This document shows, piece by piece, positions 11,901 to 25,084 of a stretch of 64,000 nt of DNA. The translations under genes were made by a program, and so were the position numbers. Where the stretch lies: contig CM026401.1 of NCBI GenBank assembly GCA_014843695.1, positions 32,433,792 to 32,497,791 of the forward strand, in the 5' to 3' direction. The notes beneath the pieces were generated by a model. It was given only the letters and a program-made list of their open reading frames with translations. It ran no database searches and was not told the origin of the DNA. The stretch is from Archivesica marissinica (taxonomy: Eukaryota; Mollusca; Bivalvia; Venerida; Vesicomyidae). Each line of letters begins with the position of its first letter. Position 1 is the stretch's first letter.

Positions 11901-14900
11901 GGTGGCCCAGCTGTAACCGTACATACATACCTTCACATCCATCGGTGACCCTGCTGTAACCATACATACATACCTTCACATCCATCGGTAGCACTGCTGT
12001 AACCGTACATACATACCTTCACATCCATCGGTGGCACAGCTGTAACCATACATACATACCTTCACATCCATCGATGACCCTGCTGTAACCGTACATACAT
12101 ACCTTCACATCCATCGGTGGCCCAGCTGTAACCGTACATACATACCTTCACATCCATCGGTGGCCCAGCTGTAACCGTACATACATACCTTCACATCCAT
12201 CGGTGGCCCTGCTGTAACCGTACATACATACCTTCACATCCATCGGTGGGCCTGCTGTAACTGTACATACATACCTTCACATCCATCGGTGGGCCTGCTG
12301 TAACCGTACATACATACCTTCACATCCATCGGTGGCCTGCTGTAACCGTACATACATACCTTCACATCCATCGGTGGCCCTGCTGTAACCGTACATACAT
12401 ACCTTCACATCCATCGGTGGCCCTGCTGTAACCGTACATACATACCTTCACATCCATCGGTGGCCCTGCTGTAACCGTACATACATACCTTCACATCCAT
12501 CGGTGGCCCAGCTGTAACCGTACATACATACCTTCACATCCATCGGTGGCCCTGCTGTAACCGTACATACATACCTTCACATCCATCGGTGGCCCTGCTG
12601 TAACCGTACATACATACCTTCACATCCATCGGTGGCCCTGCTGTAACCGTACATACATACCTTCACATCCATCGGTGGCCCAGCTGTAACCGTACATACA
12701 TACCTTCACATCCATCGGTGGCCCTGCTGTAACCGTACATACATACCTTCACATCCATCGGTAGCCCTGCTGTAACCGTACATACATACCTTCACATCCA
12801 TCGGTGGCCCAGCTGTAACCGTACATACATACCTTCACATCCATCGGTGGCCCAGCTGTAACCGTACATACATACCTTCACATCCATCGGTGGCCCAGCT
12901 GTAACCGTACATACATACCTTCACATCCATCGGTGGCCCTGCTGTAACCGTACATACATACCTTCACATCCATCGGTGGCCCTGCTGTAACCGTACATAC
13001 ATACCTTCACATCCATCGGTGGCCCAGCTGTAACCGTACATACATACCTTCACATCCATCGGTGGCCCAGCTGTAACCGTACATACATACCTTCACATCC
13101 ATCGGTGGCCCTGCTGTAACCGTACATCACATCCATCGGTCCTGTAACCACATACATACCTTCACATCCATCGGTGGGCCTGCTGTAACCAGTGTTACAT
13201 GTACATACATACCTACACATCCATTGGTGGCCCTGCTGTAACCGTACATACATACCTACACATCCATCGGTGGCCCAGCTGTAACCGTACATACATACCT
13301 ACACATCCATCGGTGGCCCAGCTGTAACCGTACATACATACCTTCACATCCATCGGTGGCACAGCTGTAACCGTACATACATACCTTCACATCCATCGGT
13401 GGGCCTGCTGTAACCAGTGTTACATGTACATACATACCTACACATCCATTGGTGGCCCTGCTGTAACCGTACATACATACCTACACATCCATCGGTGGCC
13501 CAGCTGTAACCGTACATACATACCTACACATCCATCGGTGGCCCAGCTGTAACCGTACATACATACCTTCACATCCATCGGTGGGCCTGCTGTAACAGTA
13601 CATACATACCTTCACATCCATCGGTGGCACAGCTGTAACCGTACATACATACCTTCACATCCATCGGTGGGCCTGCTGTAACCGTACATACATACCTTCA
13701 CATCCATCGGTGACCCTGCTGTAACCGTACATACATACCTTCACATACATCGGTGGCCCTGCTGTAACCGTACATACATACCTTCACATCCATCGGTGGC
13801 CCTTCTGTAACTGTACATACATACCTTCACATCCATCGGTGGCCCAGCTGTAACCATACATACATACCTTCACATCCATCGGTGGGCCTGCTGTAACCGT
13901 ACATACATACCTTCACATCCATCGGTGACCCTGCTGTAACCATACATACATACCTTCACATCCATCGGTAGCACTGCTGTAACCGTACATACATACCTTC
14001 ACATCCATCGGTGGCACAGCTGTAACCATACATACATACCTTCACATCCATCGATGACCCTGCTGTAACCGTACATACATACCTTCACATCCATCGGTGG
14101 CCCAGCTGTAACCGTACATACATACCTTCACATCCATCGTTGGCCCAGCTGTAACCGTACATACATACCTTCACATCCATCGGTGGCCCTGCTGTAACCG
14201 TACATACATACCTTCACATCCATCGGTGGCCCTGCTGTAACCATACATACATACCTTCACATCCATCGGTAGCCCTGCTGTAACCGTACATACATACCTT
14301 CACATCCATCGGTAGCCCTGCTGTAACCGTACATACATACCTTCACATCCATCGGTAGCCCTGCTGTAACCGTACATACATACGTACACATCCATCGGTG
14401 GCCCAGCTGTAACCACACATACATACCTTCACATCCATCGGTGGCCCAGATGTAACCGTACATACATACCTACACATCCATCGGTGGCACAGCTGTAACC
14501 GTACATACATATCGACACATCCATCGGTGGCCCAGCTGTAACAGTACATACATACCTTCACATCCATCGGTGGCCCTGCTGTAACCGTACATACATACCT
14601 TCACATCCATCGGTGGCCCTGCTGTAACCGTACATACATACCTTCACATCCATCGGTGGCCCTGCTGTAACCGTACATACCTACATACCTTCACATCCAT
14701 CGGTGGCCCAGCTGTAACAGTACATACATACCTTCACATCCATCGGTGGCCCAGCTGTAACCATACATACATACCTTCACATCCATCGGTGGCCCTGCTG
14801 TAACCGTACATACATACCTTCACATCCATCGGTGACACAGCTGTAACCATACATACATACCTTCACATCCATCGGTGGGCCTGCTGTAACCGTACATACA

Positions 14901-17900
14901 TACCTTCACATCCATCGGTAGCCCTGCTGTAACCGTACATACATACCTTCACATCCATCGGTGACACAGCTGTAACCATACATACATACCTTCACATCCA
15001 TCGGTGGGCCTGCTGTAACCGTACATACATACCTTCACATACATCGGTGGGCCTGCTGTAACCAGTGTTACATGTACATACATACCTACACATCCATCGG
15101 TGGCCCTGCTGTAACCGTACATACATACCTACACATCCATCGGTGGCCCAGCTGTAACCGTACATACATACCTTCACATCCATCGGTGGCACAGCTGTAA
15201 CCGTACATACATACCTTCACATCCATCGGTGGGCCTGCTGTAACCAGTGTTACATGTACATACATACCTACACATCCATTGGTAGCCCTGCTGTAACCGT
15301 ACATACATACCTACACATCCATCGGTGGCCCAGCTGTAACCGTACATACATACCTACACATCCATCGGTGGCCCAGCTATAACCTTACATACATACCTTC
15401 ACATCCATCGGTGGGCCTGCTGTAACTGTACATACATACCTTCACATCCATCGGTAGGCCTGCTGTAACTGTACATACATACCTTCACATCCATCGGTGG
15501 GCCTGCTGTAACTGTACATACATACCTTCACATCCATCGGTGGGCCTGCTGTAACCGTACATACATACCTTCACATCTATCGGTGACCCTGCTGTAACCG
15601 TACATACATACCTTCACATCCATCGGTGGCCCAGCTGTAACCGTACATACATACCTACACATCCATCGGTGGCACAGCTGTAACCGTACATACATATCGA
15701 CACATCCATCGGTGACCCTGCTGTAACCGTACATACATACCTTCACATCCATCGGTGGGCCTGCTGTAACCGTACATACATACCTTCACATCCATCGTTG
15801 GCCCAGCTGTAACCGTACATACATATCGACACATCCATCGGTGGCCCTGCTGTAACCGTACATACATACCTTCACATCCATCGGTGACCCTGCTGTAACC
15901 ATACATACATACCTTCACATCCATCGGTAGCACTGCTGTAACCGTACATACATACCTTCACATCCATCGGTGGCACAGCTGTAACCATACATACATACCT
16001 TCACATCCATCGATGACCCTGCTGTAACCGTACATACATACCTTCACATCCATCGGTGGCCCAGCTGTAACCGTACATACATACCTTCACATCCATCGTT
16101 GGCCCAGCTGTAACCATACATACATACCTTCACATCCATCGGTGGCCCTGCTGTAACCGTACATACATACCTTCACATCCATCGGTGGCCCTGCTGTAAC
16201 CATACATACATACCTTCACATCCATCGGTAGCCCTGCTGTAACCGTACATACATACCTTCACATCCATCGGTAGCCCTGCTGTAACCGTACATACATACC
16301 TTCACATCCATCGGTAGCCCTGCTGTAACCGTACATACATACGTACACATCCATCGGTGGCCCTGCTGTAACCGTACATACCTACATACCTTCACATCCA
16401 TCGGTGGCCCAGCTGTAACAGTACATACATACCTTCACATCCATCGGTGGCCCAGCTGTAACCATACATACATACCTTCACATCCATCGGTGGCCCTGCT
16501 GTAACCGTACATACATACCTACACATCCATCGGTGGCACAGCTGTAACCATACATACATATCGACACATCCATCGGTGGCCCAGCTGTAACAGTACATAC
16601 ATACCTTCACATCCATCAGTGGCCCTGCTGTAACCGTACATACATACCTTCACATCCATCGGTGGCCCTGCTGTAACCGTACATACATACCTTCACATCC
16701 ATCGGTGGCCCTGCTGTAACCGTACATATATACCTTCACATCCATCGGTGGCCCAGCTGTAACAGTACATACATACCTTCACATCCATCGGTGGCCCAGC
16801 TGTAACCGTACATACATACCTTCACATCCATCGGTGGCACAGCTGTAACCGTACATACATACCTTCACATCCATCGGTGGGCCTGCTGTAACCAGTGTTA
16901 CATGTACATACATACCTACACATCCATTGGTGGCCCTGCTGTAACCGTACATACATACCTACACATCCATCGGTGGCCCAGCTGTAACCGTACATACATA
17001 CCTACACATCCATCGGTGGCCCAGCTGTAACCGTACATACATACCTTCACATCCATCGGTGGCACAGCTGTAACCGTACATACATACCTTCACATCCATC
17101 GGTGGGCCTGCTGTAACCAGTGTTACATGTACATACATACCTACACATCCATTGGTGGCCCTGCTGTAACCGTACATACATACCTACACATCCATCGGTG
17201 GCCCAGCTGTAACCGTACATACATACCTTCACATCCATCGGTGGGCCTGCTGTAACTGTACATACATACCTTCACATCCAGCGGTGGACCTGCTGTAACC
17301 GTACATACATACCTTCACATCTATCGGTGACCCTGCTGTAACCGTACATACATACCTTCACATCCATCGGTGGCCCTGCTGTAACCATACATACATACCT
17401 TCACATCCATCGGTGGCCCAGCTGTAACCATACATACATACCTTCACATCCATCGGTGGGCCTGCTGTAACCGTACATACATACCTTCACATCCATCGGT
17501 GACCCTGCTGTAACCATACATACATACCTTCACATCCATCGGTAGCACTGCTGTAACCGTACATACATACCTTCACATCCATCGGTGGCACAGCTGTAAC
17601 CGTACATATATACCTTCACATCCATCGGTAGCCCTGCTGTAACCGTACATACATACCTTCACATCCATCGGTAGCCCTGCTGTAACCGTACATACATACG
17701 TACACATCCATCGGTGGCCCAGCTGTAACCACACATACATACCTTCACATCCATCGGTGGCCCAGCTGTAACCGTACATACATACCTACACATCCATCGG
17801 TGGCTCAGCTGTAACCGTACATACATACCTTCACATCCATCGGTAGATACCTTCACATCCATCGGTAGCCCTGCTGTAACCGTACATACATACCTACACA

Positions 17901-18280
17901 TCCATCGGTAGGCCTGCTGTAACCGTACATACATACCTTCACATCCATCGGTGGCACAGCTGTAACCGTACATATATACCTTCACATCCATCGGTAGCCC
18001 TGCTGTAACCGTACATACATACGTACACATCCATCGGTGGCCCAGCTGTAACCACACATACATACCTTCACATCCATCGGTGGCCCAGCTGTAACCGTAC
18101 ATACATACCTACACATCCATCGGTGGCTCAGCTGTAACCGTACATACATACCTTCACATCCATCGGTAGCCCTGCTGTAACCGTACATACATACCTACAC
18201 ATCCATCGGTAGGCCTGCTGTAACCGTACATACATACCTTCACATCCATCGGTGGCCCAGCTGTAACCGTACATACATAC
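8959..18280 (-). repeat. 43-bp array carrying exon end and donor of cbEGF module 3
   Basis: About 215 units of 43 bp over 9.3 kb. Minus-strand unit: GGTTACAGCTGGGCCACCGA, TGGATGTGAAG, then donor GTATGTATGTAC. The first part encodes [11 protein letters not shown], the end of the adjacent exon ([11 protein letters not shown]). Variants differ at the W/R/C/P position and in the donor flank. Six longer units (near 13190, 13410, 15060, 15245, 16890 and 17120) reach further into the exon and read CTCNTGYS or a frame-shadow of it. Blocks of units recur in the same order, indicating higher-order duplication. Confidence 0.95.
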
Positions 18281-18394
18281 CTTCACATCCATCGGTGGCC
18301 CTGCTGTAACCAGTGTTACATGTACATACATAGGAACCGTCTGTATTGGTACACTGTTGATCGCAAGGTGAATTTATGGTACATTCATCATTAT
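18281..18394 (-). CDS. Exon: calcium-binding EGF module 3
   Basis: This 114-nt exon (38 codons, phase 1 to 1) follows CTTGCAG and ends ...TDGCEG at donor GTATGT. It reads [20 protein letters not shown], then [19 protein letters not shown], a complete six-Cys cbEGF. This is the only complete copy. The array that follows repeats only its last 31 nt (occasionally about 46 nt, reaching back to the ATGTACATGTAACACTG region) plus the donor. Reading through the first donor meets TGA within one repeat unit, so only the first donor preserves the frame. Confidence 0.92.
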
Positions 18395-18399
18395 CTGCA

Positions 18400-18540
18400 A
18401 GACATCGAAAAAAGATTTCATAATCATTTGACATTTGTTTGTTCGTTTGTTTGTTTTGTGGGTTAACATCGAACCGCAGTGGTAGCGATTTCGCTTTAGG
18501 TGTAAAAGGCCACAAAATTCACGCTGTAGCAGACAATAGA
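18400..18540 (+). mobile_element. Fragment of SINE family B head
   Basis: Bases about 18471-18512 (GCAGTGGTAGCGATTTCGCT followed by TTAGGTGTAAAAGGCC) match the tRNA-like head of the family B SINE. It lies between the cbEGF module 3 acceptor and the inverted 40-bp array. Confidence 0.6.
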
Positions 18541-21500
18541 AGACAAGGCCGGGGTAGGGAGGAATATCCTGTAGGATAGAAGACAAGGCCGGGGTAGGGT
18601 GGAATATCCTGTAGGATAGAAGACAAGGCCGGGGTAGGGTGGAATATCCTGTAGGATAGAAGACAAGGCCAGGATAGGGTGGAATATCCTGTAGGATAGA
18701 AGACAAGGCTGGGGTAGGGTGGAATATCATGTAGGATAGAAGACAAGGCCGGGGTAGGGTGGAATATCCTGTAGGATAGAAGACAAGGCCGGGATAGGGT
18801 GGAATATCCTGTAGGATAGAAGACAAGGCTGGGGTAGGGAGGAATATCCTGTAGGATAGAAGACAAGGCCGGGGTAGGGTGGAATATCCTGTAGGATAGA
18901 AGACAAAGCCGGGGTAGGGAGGAATATCCTGTAGGATAGAAGACAAGGCCGGGGTAGGGTGGAATATCATGTAGGCTAGAAGACAAGGCCGAGGTAGGGT
19001 GGAATATCCTGTAGGATAGAGGGTAAGGACGGGGTAGTGTGGAATATCCTGTAGGATAGAAGACAAGGCCGGGGTAGGGAGGAATATCCTGTAGGATAGA
19101 AGACAAGGCCGGGGTAGGTTGGAATATCCTGCAGGATAGAAGACAAGGCCGGGGTAGGGTGGAATATCCTGTAGGATAGAAGACAAGGCCGGGGTAGGGT
19201 GGAATATCATGTAGGATACCGGTAGAAGACAAGGCCGGGGTAGGGTGGAATATCCTGTAGGATAGAAGACAAGGTCGGGGTAGGGTGGAATATCCTGTAG
19301 GATAGAAGACAAGGTCGGGGTAGGGTGGAATATCCTGTAGGATAGAGGGTAAGGACGGGGTAGGGTGGAATATCATGTAGGATAGAAGACAAGGCCGGGG
19401 TAGGGTGGAATATCCTGTAGGATAGAGGGTAAGGACGGGGTAGGGTGGAATATCCTGTAGGATAGAGGGTAAGGACGGGGTAGGGTGGAATATCCTGTAG
19501 GATAGAGGGTAAGGACGGGGTAGGGTGGAATATCATGTAGGATAGAGGGTAAGGACGGGGTAGGGTGGAATATCCTGTAGGATAGAAGACAAGGCCGGGA
19601 TAGGGTGGAATATCCTGTAGGATAGAAGACAAGGCCGGGGTAGGGTGGAATATCATGTAGGATAGAAGACAAGGCCGGGAGGAATATCCTGTAGGATAGA
19701 AGACAAGGCCGGGGTAGGGAGGAATATCCTGTAGGATAGAAGACAAGGCCGGGGTAGGTGGAATATCCTGTAGGATAGAAGACAAGGCCGGGGTAGGGAG
19801 GAATATCCTGTAGGATAGAAGACAAGGCCGGGGTAGGGTGGAATATCCTGTAGGATAGAAGACAAGGCCGGGGTAGGGTGGAATATCCTGTAGGATAGAA
19901 GACAAGGCCGGGGTAGGGTGGAATATCCTGTAGGATAGAAGACAAGGACGGGGTAGGGTGGAATATCCTGTAGGGTAGAAGACAAGGCCGGGGTAGGGTG
20001 GAATATCCTGTAGGATAGAGGGTAAGGCTGGGGTAGGGTGGAATATTATGTAGGATAGAGGGTAAGGCCGGGGTAGGGTGGAATATCATGTAGGATAGAG
20101 GGTAATGCCGGGGTAGGGTGGAATATCCTGTAGGATAGAAGACAAGGTCGGGGTAGGGTGGAATATCATGTAGGATAGAAGACAAGGTCGGGGTAGGGTG
20201 GAATATCATGTAGGATAGAGGGTAAGGCCGGGGTAGTGTGGAATATCATGTAGGATAGAAGACAAGGCCGGGGTAGGGTGGGATAGAGGGTAAGGACGAG
20301 GTAGTGTGGAATATCATGTAGGATAGAAGACAAGGCTGGGGTAGTGTGGAATATCATGTAGGATAGAAGACAAGGTCGGGGTAGGGTGGAATATCCTGTA
20401 GGATAGAAGACAAGGCTGGGGTAGGGTGGAATATCCTGTAGGATAGAAGACAAGGCTGGGGTAGGGTGGAATATCATGTAGGATAGAAGACAAGGTCGGG
20501 GTAGGGTGGAATATCATGTAGGATAGAAGACAAGGCCGGGGTAGGGTGGAATATCATGTAGGATAGAAGATAAGGTCGGGGTAGGGTGGAATATCCTGTA
20601 GGATAGAAGACAAGGTCGGGGTAGGGTGGAATATCATGTAGGATAGAAGACAAGGATGGGTAGGGTGGAATATCCTGTAGGATAGAAGACAAGGCCGGGG
20701 TAGGGTGGAATATCCTGTAGGATAGAAGACAAGGCCGGTGTAGGGTAGAATATCATGTAGGATAGAAGACAAGGACGGGGTAGGGTGGAATATCATGTAG
20801 GATAGAGGGTAAGGCCGGGGTAGGGTGGAATATCCTGTAGGATAGAAGACAAGGCCGGGGTAGGGTGGAATATCCTGTAGGATAGAAGACAAGGCCAGGG
20901 TAGGGTGGAATATCCTGTAGTATAGAAGACAAGGTCGGGTAGGGTGGAATATCATGTAGGATAGAAGACAAGGACGGGGTAGGGTGGAATATCCTGTAGG
21001 ATAGAGGGTAAGGACGGGGTAGGGTGGAATATCCTGTAGGATAGAAGACAAGGCTGGGGTAGGGTGGAATATCCTGTAGGATAGAAGACAAGGTCGGGGT
21101 AGGGTGGAATATCCTGTAGGATAGAAGACAAGGTCGGGGTAGGGCGGAATATCATGTAGGATAGAAGACAAGGTCGGGTGGAATATCATGTAGGATAGAA
21201 GACAAGGTCGGGCTAGGGTGGAATATCCTGTAGGATAGAAGACAAGGTCGGGGTAGGGTGGAATATCATGTAGGATAGAAGACAAGGTCGGGGTAGGGTG
21301 GAATATCATGTAGGATAGAAGACAAGGTCGGAGTAGGGTGGAATATCATGTAGGATAGAAGACAAGGTCGGGGTAGGGTGGAATATCCTGTAGGATAGAA
21401 GACAAGGTCGGGGTGGGTGGAATATCATGTAGGATAGAAGACAAGGTCGGGGTAGGGTGGAACATCATGTAGGATAGAAGACAAGGATGGGGTAGTCTGG

Positions 21501-23628
21501 AATATCCTGTAGGATAGAAGACAAGGCGGGGTAGGGTGGAATATCATGTAGGATAGAAGACAAGGATGGGGTAGTCTGGAATATCCTGTAGGATAGAAGA
21601 CAAGTCGGGGTAGGGTGGAATATCATGTAGGATAGAAGACAAGGTCGGGGTAGGGTGGAACATCATGTAGGATAGAAGACAAGGATGGGGTAGTCTGGAA
21701 TATCCTGTAGGATAGAAGACAAGGTCGGGGTAGGGTGGAATATGTAGGATAGAAGACAAGGCCGGGGTAGGGTAGAATATCATGTAGGATAGAAGACAAG
21801 GATGGGGTAGGTGGAATATCCTGTAGGATAGAAGACAAGGCGGGGTAGTGTGGAATATCCTGTAGGATAGAAGACAAGGTCGGGGTAGGGTGGAATATCA
21901 TGTAGGATAGAAGACAAGGTCGGGGTAGGGTGGAACATCATGTAGGATAGAAGACAAGGATGGGGTAGTCTGGAATATCCTGTAGGATAGAAGACAAGGT
22001 CGGGGTAGGGTGGAATATCATGTAGGATAGAAGACAAGGATGGGGTAGTCTGGAATATCCTGTAGGATAGAAGACAAGGTCGGGGTAGGGTGGAATATCA
22101 TGTAGGATAGAAGACAAGGTCGGGGTAGGGTGGAACATCATGTAGGATAGAAGACAAGGATGGGGTAGTCTGGAATATCCTGTAGGATAGAAGACAAGGT
22201 CGGGGTAGGGTGGAATATCCTGTAGGATAGAAGACAAGGCCGGGGTAGGGTAGAATATCATGTAGGATAGAAGACAAGGATGGGGTAGTGTGGAATATCC
22301 TGTAGGATAGAAGACAAGGCCGGGGTAGTGTGGAATATCCTGTAGGATAGAAGACAAGGTCGGGGTAGGGTGGAATATCATGTAGGATAGAAGACAAGGC
22401 CGGGGTAGGGTGGAATATCCTGTGGGATAGAAGACAAGGCCGGGGTAGTGGAATATCCTGTAGGATAGAAGACAAGGTCGGGGTAGGGTGGAATATCATG
22501 TAGGATAGAAGACAAGGCCGGGTAGGGTGGAATATCCTGTAGGATAGAAGACAAGGCCGGGGTAGGGTGGAATATCATGTAGGATAGAAGACAAGGTCGG
22601 AGTAGGGTGGAATATCATGTAGGATAGAAGACAAGGTCGGGGTAGGGTGGAATATCCTGTAGGATAGAAGACAAGGTCGGGGTTGGGTGGAATATCATGT
22701 AGGATAGAAGATAAGGTCGGGGTAGGGTGGAACATCATGTAGGATAGAAGACAAGGATGGGGTAGTCTGGAATATCCTGTAGGATAGAAGACAAGGTCGG
22801 GGTAGGGTGGAATATCATGTAGGATAGAAGACAAGGTCGGGGTAGGGTGGAACATCATGTAGGATAGAAGACAAGGATGGGGTAGTCTGGAATATCCTGT
22901 AGGATAGAAGACAAGGTCGGGGTAGGGTGGAATATCCTGTAGGATAGAAGACAAGGCCGGGGTAGTGTGGAATATCCTGTAGGATAGAAGACAAGGCCGG
23001 GGTAATGTGGAATATCCTGTAGGATAGAAGACAAGGTCGGGGTAGGGTGGAATATCATGTAGGATTGAAGACAAGGCCGGGGTAGGGTGGAATATCCTGT
23101 GGGATAGAAGACAAGGCCGGGTAGTGGAATATCCTGTAGGATAGAAGACAAGGTCGGGGTAGGGTGGAATATCATGTAGGATAGAAGACAAGGCCGGGGT
23201 AGGGTGGAATATCCTGTGGGATAGAAGACAAGGCCGGGGTAGTGTGGAATATCCTGTAGGATAGAAGACAAGGTCGGGGTAGGGTGGAATATCATGTAGG
23301 ATAGAAGACAAGGCCGGGTAGGGTGGAATATCCTGTAGGATAGAAGACAAGGCCGGGGTAGGGTGGAATATCATGTAGGATAGAAGACAAGGCCGGGGTA
23401 GGGTGGAATATCATGTAGGATAGAGGGTAAGGCTGGGGTAGTGTGGAATATCCTGTAGGATAGAGGGTAAGGCCGGGGTAGGGTGGAATATCCTGTAGGA
23501 TAGAGGGTAAGGACGGGGTAGGGTGGAATATCCTGTAGGATAGAAGATAAGGCCGGGGTAGGGTGGAATATCCTGTAGGATAGAGGGTAAGGCCGGAGTA
23601 GGGTAGAATATCCTGTAGGATAGAGGGT
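18541..23628 (+). repeat. Inverted 40-bp array, same family as 3045-7242
   Basis: About 127 units of 40 bp. The plus-strand unit reads GGGGTAGGGTGGAATATCCT, GTAGGATAGA, then AGACAAGGCC in most units or GGGTAAGGAC in a minority (for example near 19020, 19345-19560 and 23420-23630). It is the 3045-7242 unit in the opposite orientation. Relative to the gene it is antisense, and in most units the donor GGGTAAGG has become AGACAAGG. Confidence 0.93.
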
Positions 23629-23880
23629 AATACTATTGAATATTCAGAATTTTTTTATTATATTGTCCTAAAAAATGCCACCCACTCAGTCACACGTTTG
23701 GAAATGCTTGATTCGCTCTGGGAATAAGAAAACTGCTAGGTGTAATCTATGCACATTTACCATTTTCGGGTACAATATCATCTCAATAATCATTTGAAGA
23801 AGATGACGTTTTCGCGTAAAACAGAAATTAGGTTAGTTTGGCAATATCTATAAGAGTTTGAGTGATTTTGAGTTTATGAT
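23629..23880. other. AT-rich intron, no feature seen
   Basis: Unique-looking intron sequence between two arrays. I see no exon-like frame with splice sites and no recognisable repeat. Confidence 0.6.
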
Positions 23881-23884
23881 AGAA

Positions 23885-24172
23885 TTCTATCGATTATTCG
23901 AATACCGTCCCAACCGAATATTTGAATACCGTCCCAACCGAATATTCGAATACCTTCCCAACCGAATATTTGAATACCATCCCAACCGAATATTCGAATA
24001 CCTTCCCAACCGAATATTCGAATACCTTCCCAACCGAATATTCGAATACCTTCCCAACCGAATATTTGAATAACTTCCCAACCGAATATTTGAATACCGT
24101 CCCAACCGAATATTCGAATACCTTCCCAACCGAATATTTGAATACCGTCCCAACCGAATATTCGAATAGTAT
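23885..24172. repeat. 24-bp array with palindromic core
   Basis: Twelve units of ATTCGAATACCTTCCCAACC plus GAAT. Each junction creates the palindrome CGAATATTCG. On the minus strand each unit contains GGGAAGGTATTCG, which resembles a 5' splice site. It begins about 110 bp downstream of the donor of cbEGF module 2. Confidence 0.93.
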
Positions 24173-24280
24173 AATCGCTATTCGTTGCCATCCCTAATTT
24201 ATAGAATACATGTTGATGATACTTCTACTACAATTTCCCATCAATCATTTTCTGATTTAATTCGTTAAATATTATCATAC

Positions 24281-24439
24281 CGATGCATTTTCCACCAACA
24301 TTCGTGTAGCCAGCCACACATTTACATTCAAACCCGATGCCGTGGAGAGCCTGCTGCTGTGGGGTCAAATCGGTACAAATGCTATTACCAGCGCATGGAT
24401 CGACCGTACATTCGTCTATGTCATGTTCACAGTCTGCAC
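24281..24439 (-). CDS. Exon: calcium-binding EGF module 2
   Basis: This 159-nt exon (phase 1 to 1) follows CAACAG and ends ...GGKCIG at donor GTATGA. It reads ADCEHDIDECTVDPCAG, then CTDLTPQQQALHG, then FECKCVAGYTNVGGKC. 'DIDEC' is the calcium-binding EGF start; the central loop is longer than usual. It joins in frame to ...GWEG. The adjacent array (24-bp units) is about 100 bp into the intron and is not exon-derived. Confidence 0.9.
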
Positions 24440-24454
24440 CTGTTGAAGAAAGAA

Positions 24455-25080
24455 TCGGAGTGAAACCCCTTCAATAATCTTCATTACACTCTTATATTGC
24501 ATCATTTAAGCTCTACATATAGATACCATCTCCATGGTTACGTAGCTGGCTCCTTGGTTACGTATCAGGAGCTTGAAGGATCGAACCTCGTCAGGGGTTC
24601 ATTCAGATATGGCCAGTTATGAGCCGCCAGCTAGATAATGATTACTGATTGCCTATCTGTATGGCACATGGCCTGCAAGGATATGATTCGGGGAGTATTG
24701 ATGTCCAAAAGAGGTGTTTCATAAGTCAGTAATGGCTGGCCCTTTCAATAGGGGGGACACTATAATAAACAAACACTTTTACCATTTTACTTTTAATAAA
24801 CACATTTTTCGAGTTTTCTTAGTGATGTGCCTATGTAAACATATATACTGAAGTACAAAAGGGACATAACTGAAGTAGAAATTATCAAACTTGAGAGCTC
24901 CGGCAATTTGCACGAGACAACTATTGAAGATGCATTCTGAGTGTGTTTACGTTTATTTATCGTCGCTACCGGTTGCCCATATGAGCGACGCCTCCTGAAG
25001 AGATTAGTCAATTTAGATTTTTGGAGGATAGTGCAATGATACAGACAGATACCCATTCAAGAGTCTCCTCACAATGCTAG
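24455..25080 (-). repeat. Intron with a dispersed repeat copy at 24955-25072
   Basis: Bases 24955-25072 are the reverse complement of 41553-41733, sharing GGCAACCGGTAG, GACGCCTCCTGAAGAGATTA-like sequence and GATACAGACAGATACCCATT. The rest (24455-24955) is unremarkable intron. Confidence 0.65.
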
Positions 25081-25084
25081 AGTA

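Noticed and set aside
18374..23374. Many overlapping frames of 67-312 codons rich in LSSILQDIPPYP
   Set aside because: Artefacts of the 40-bp array, open in several frames, with no domain and no splice context.
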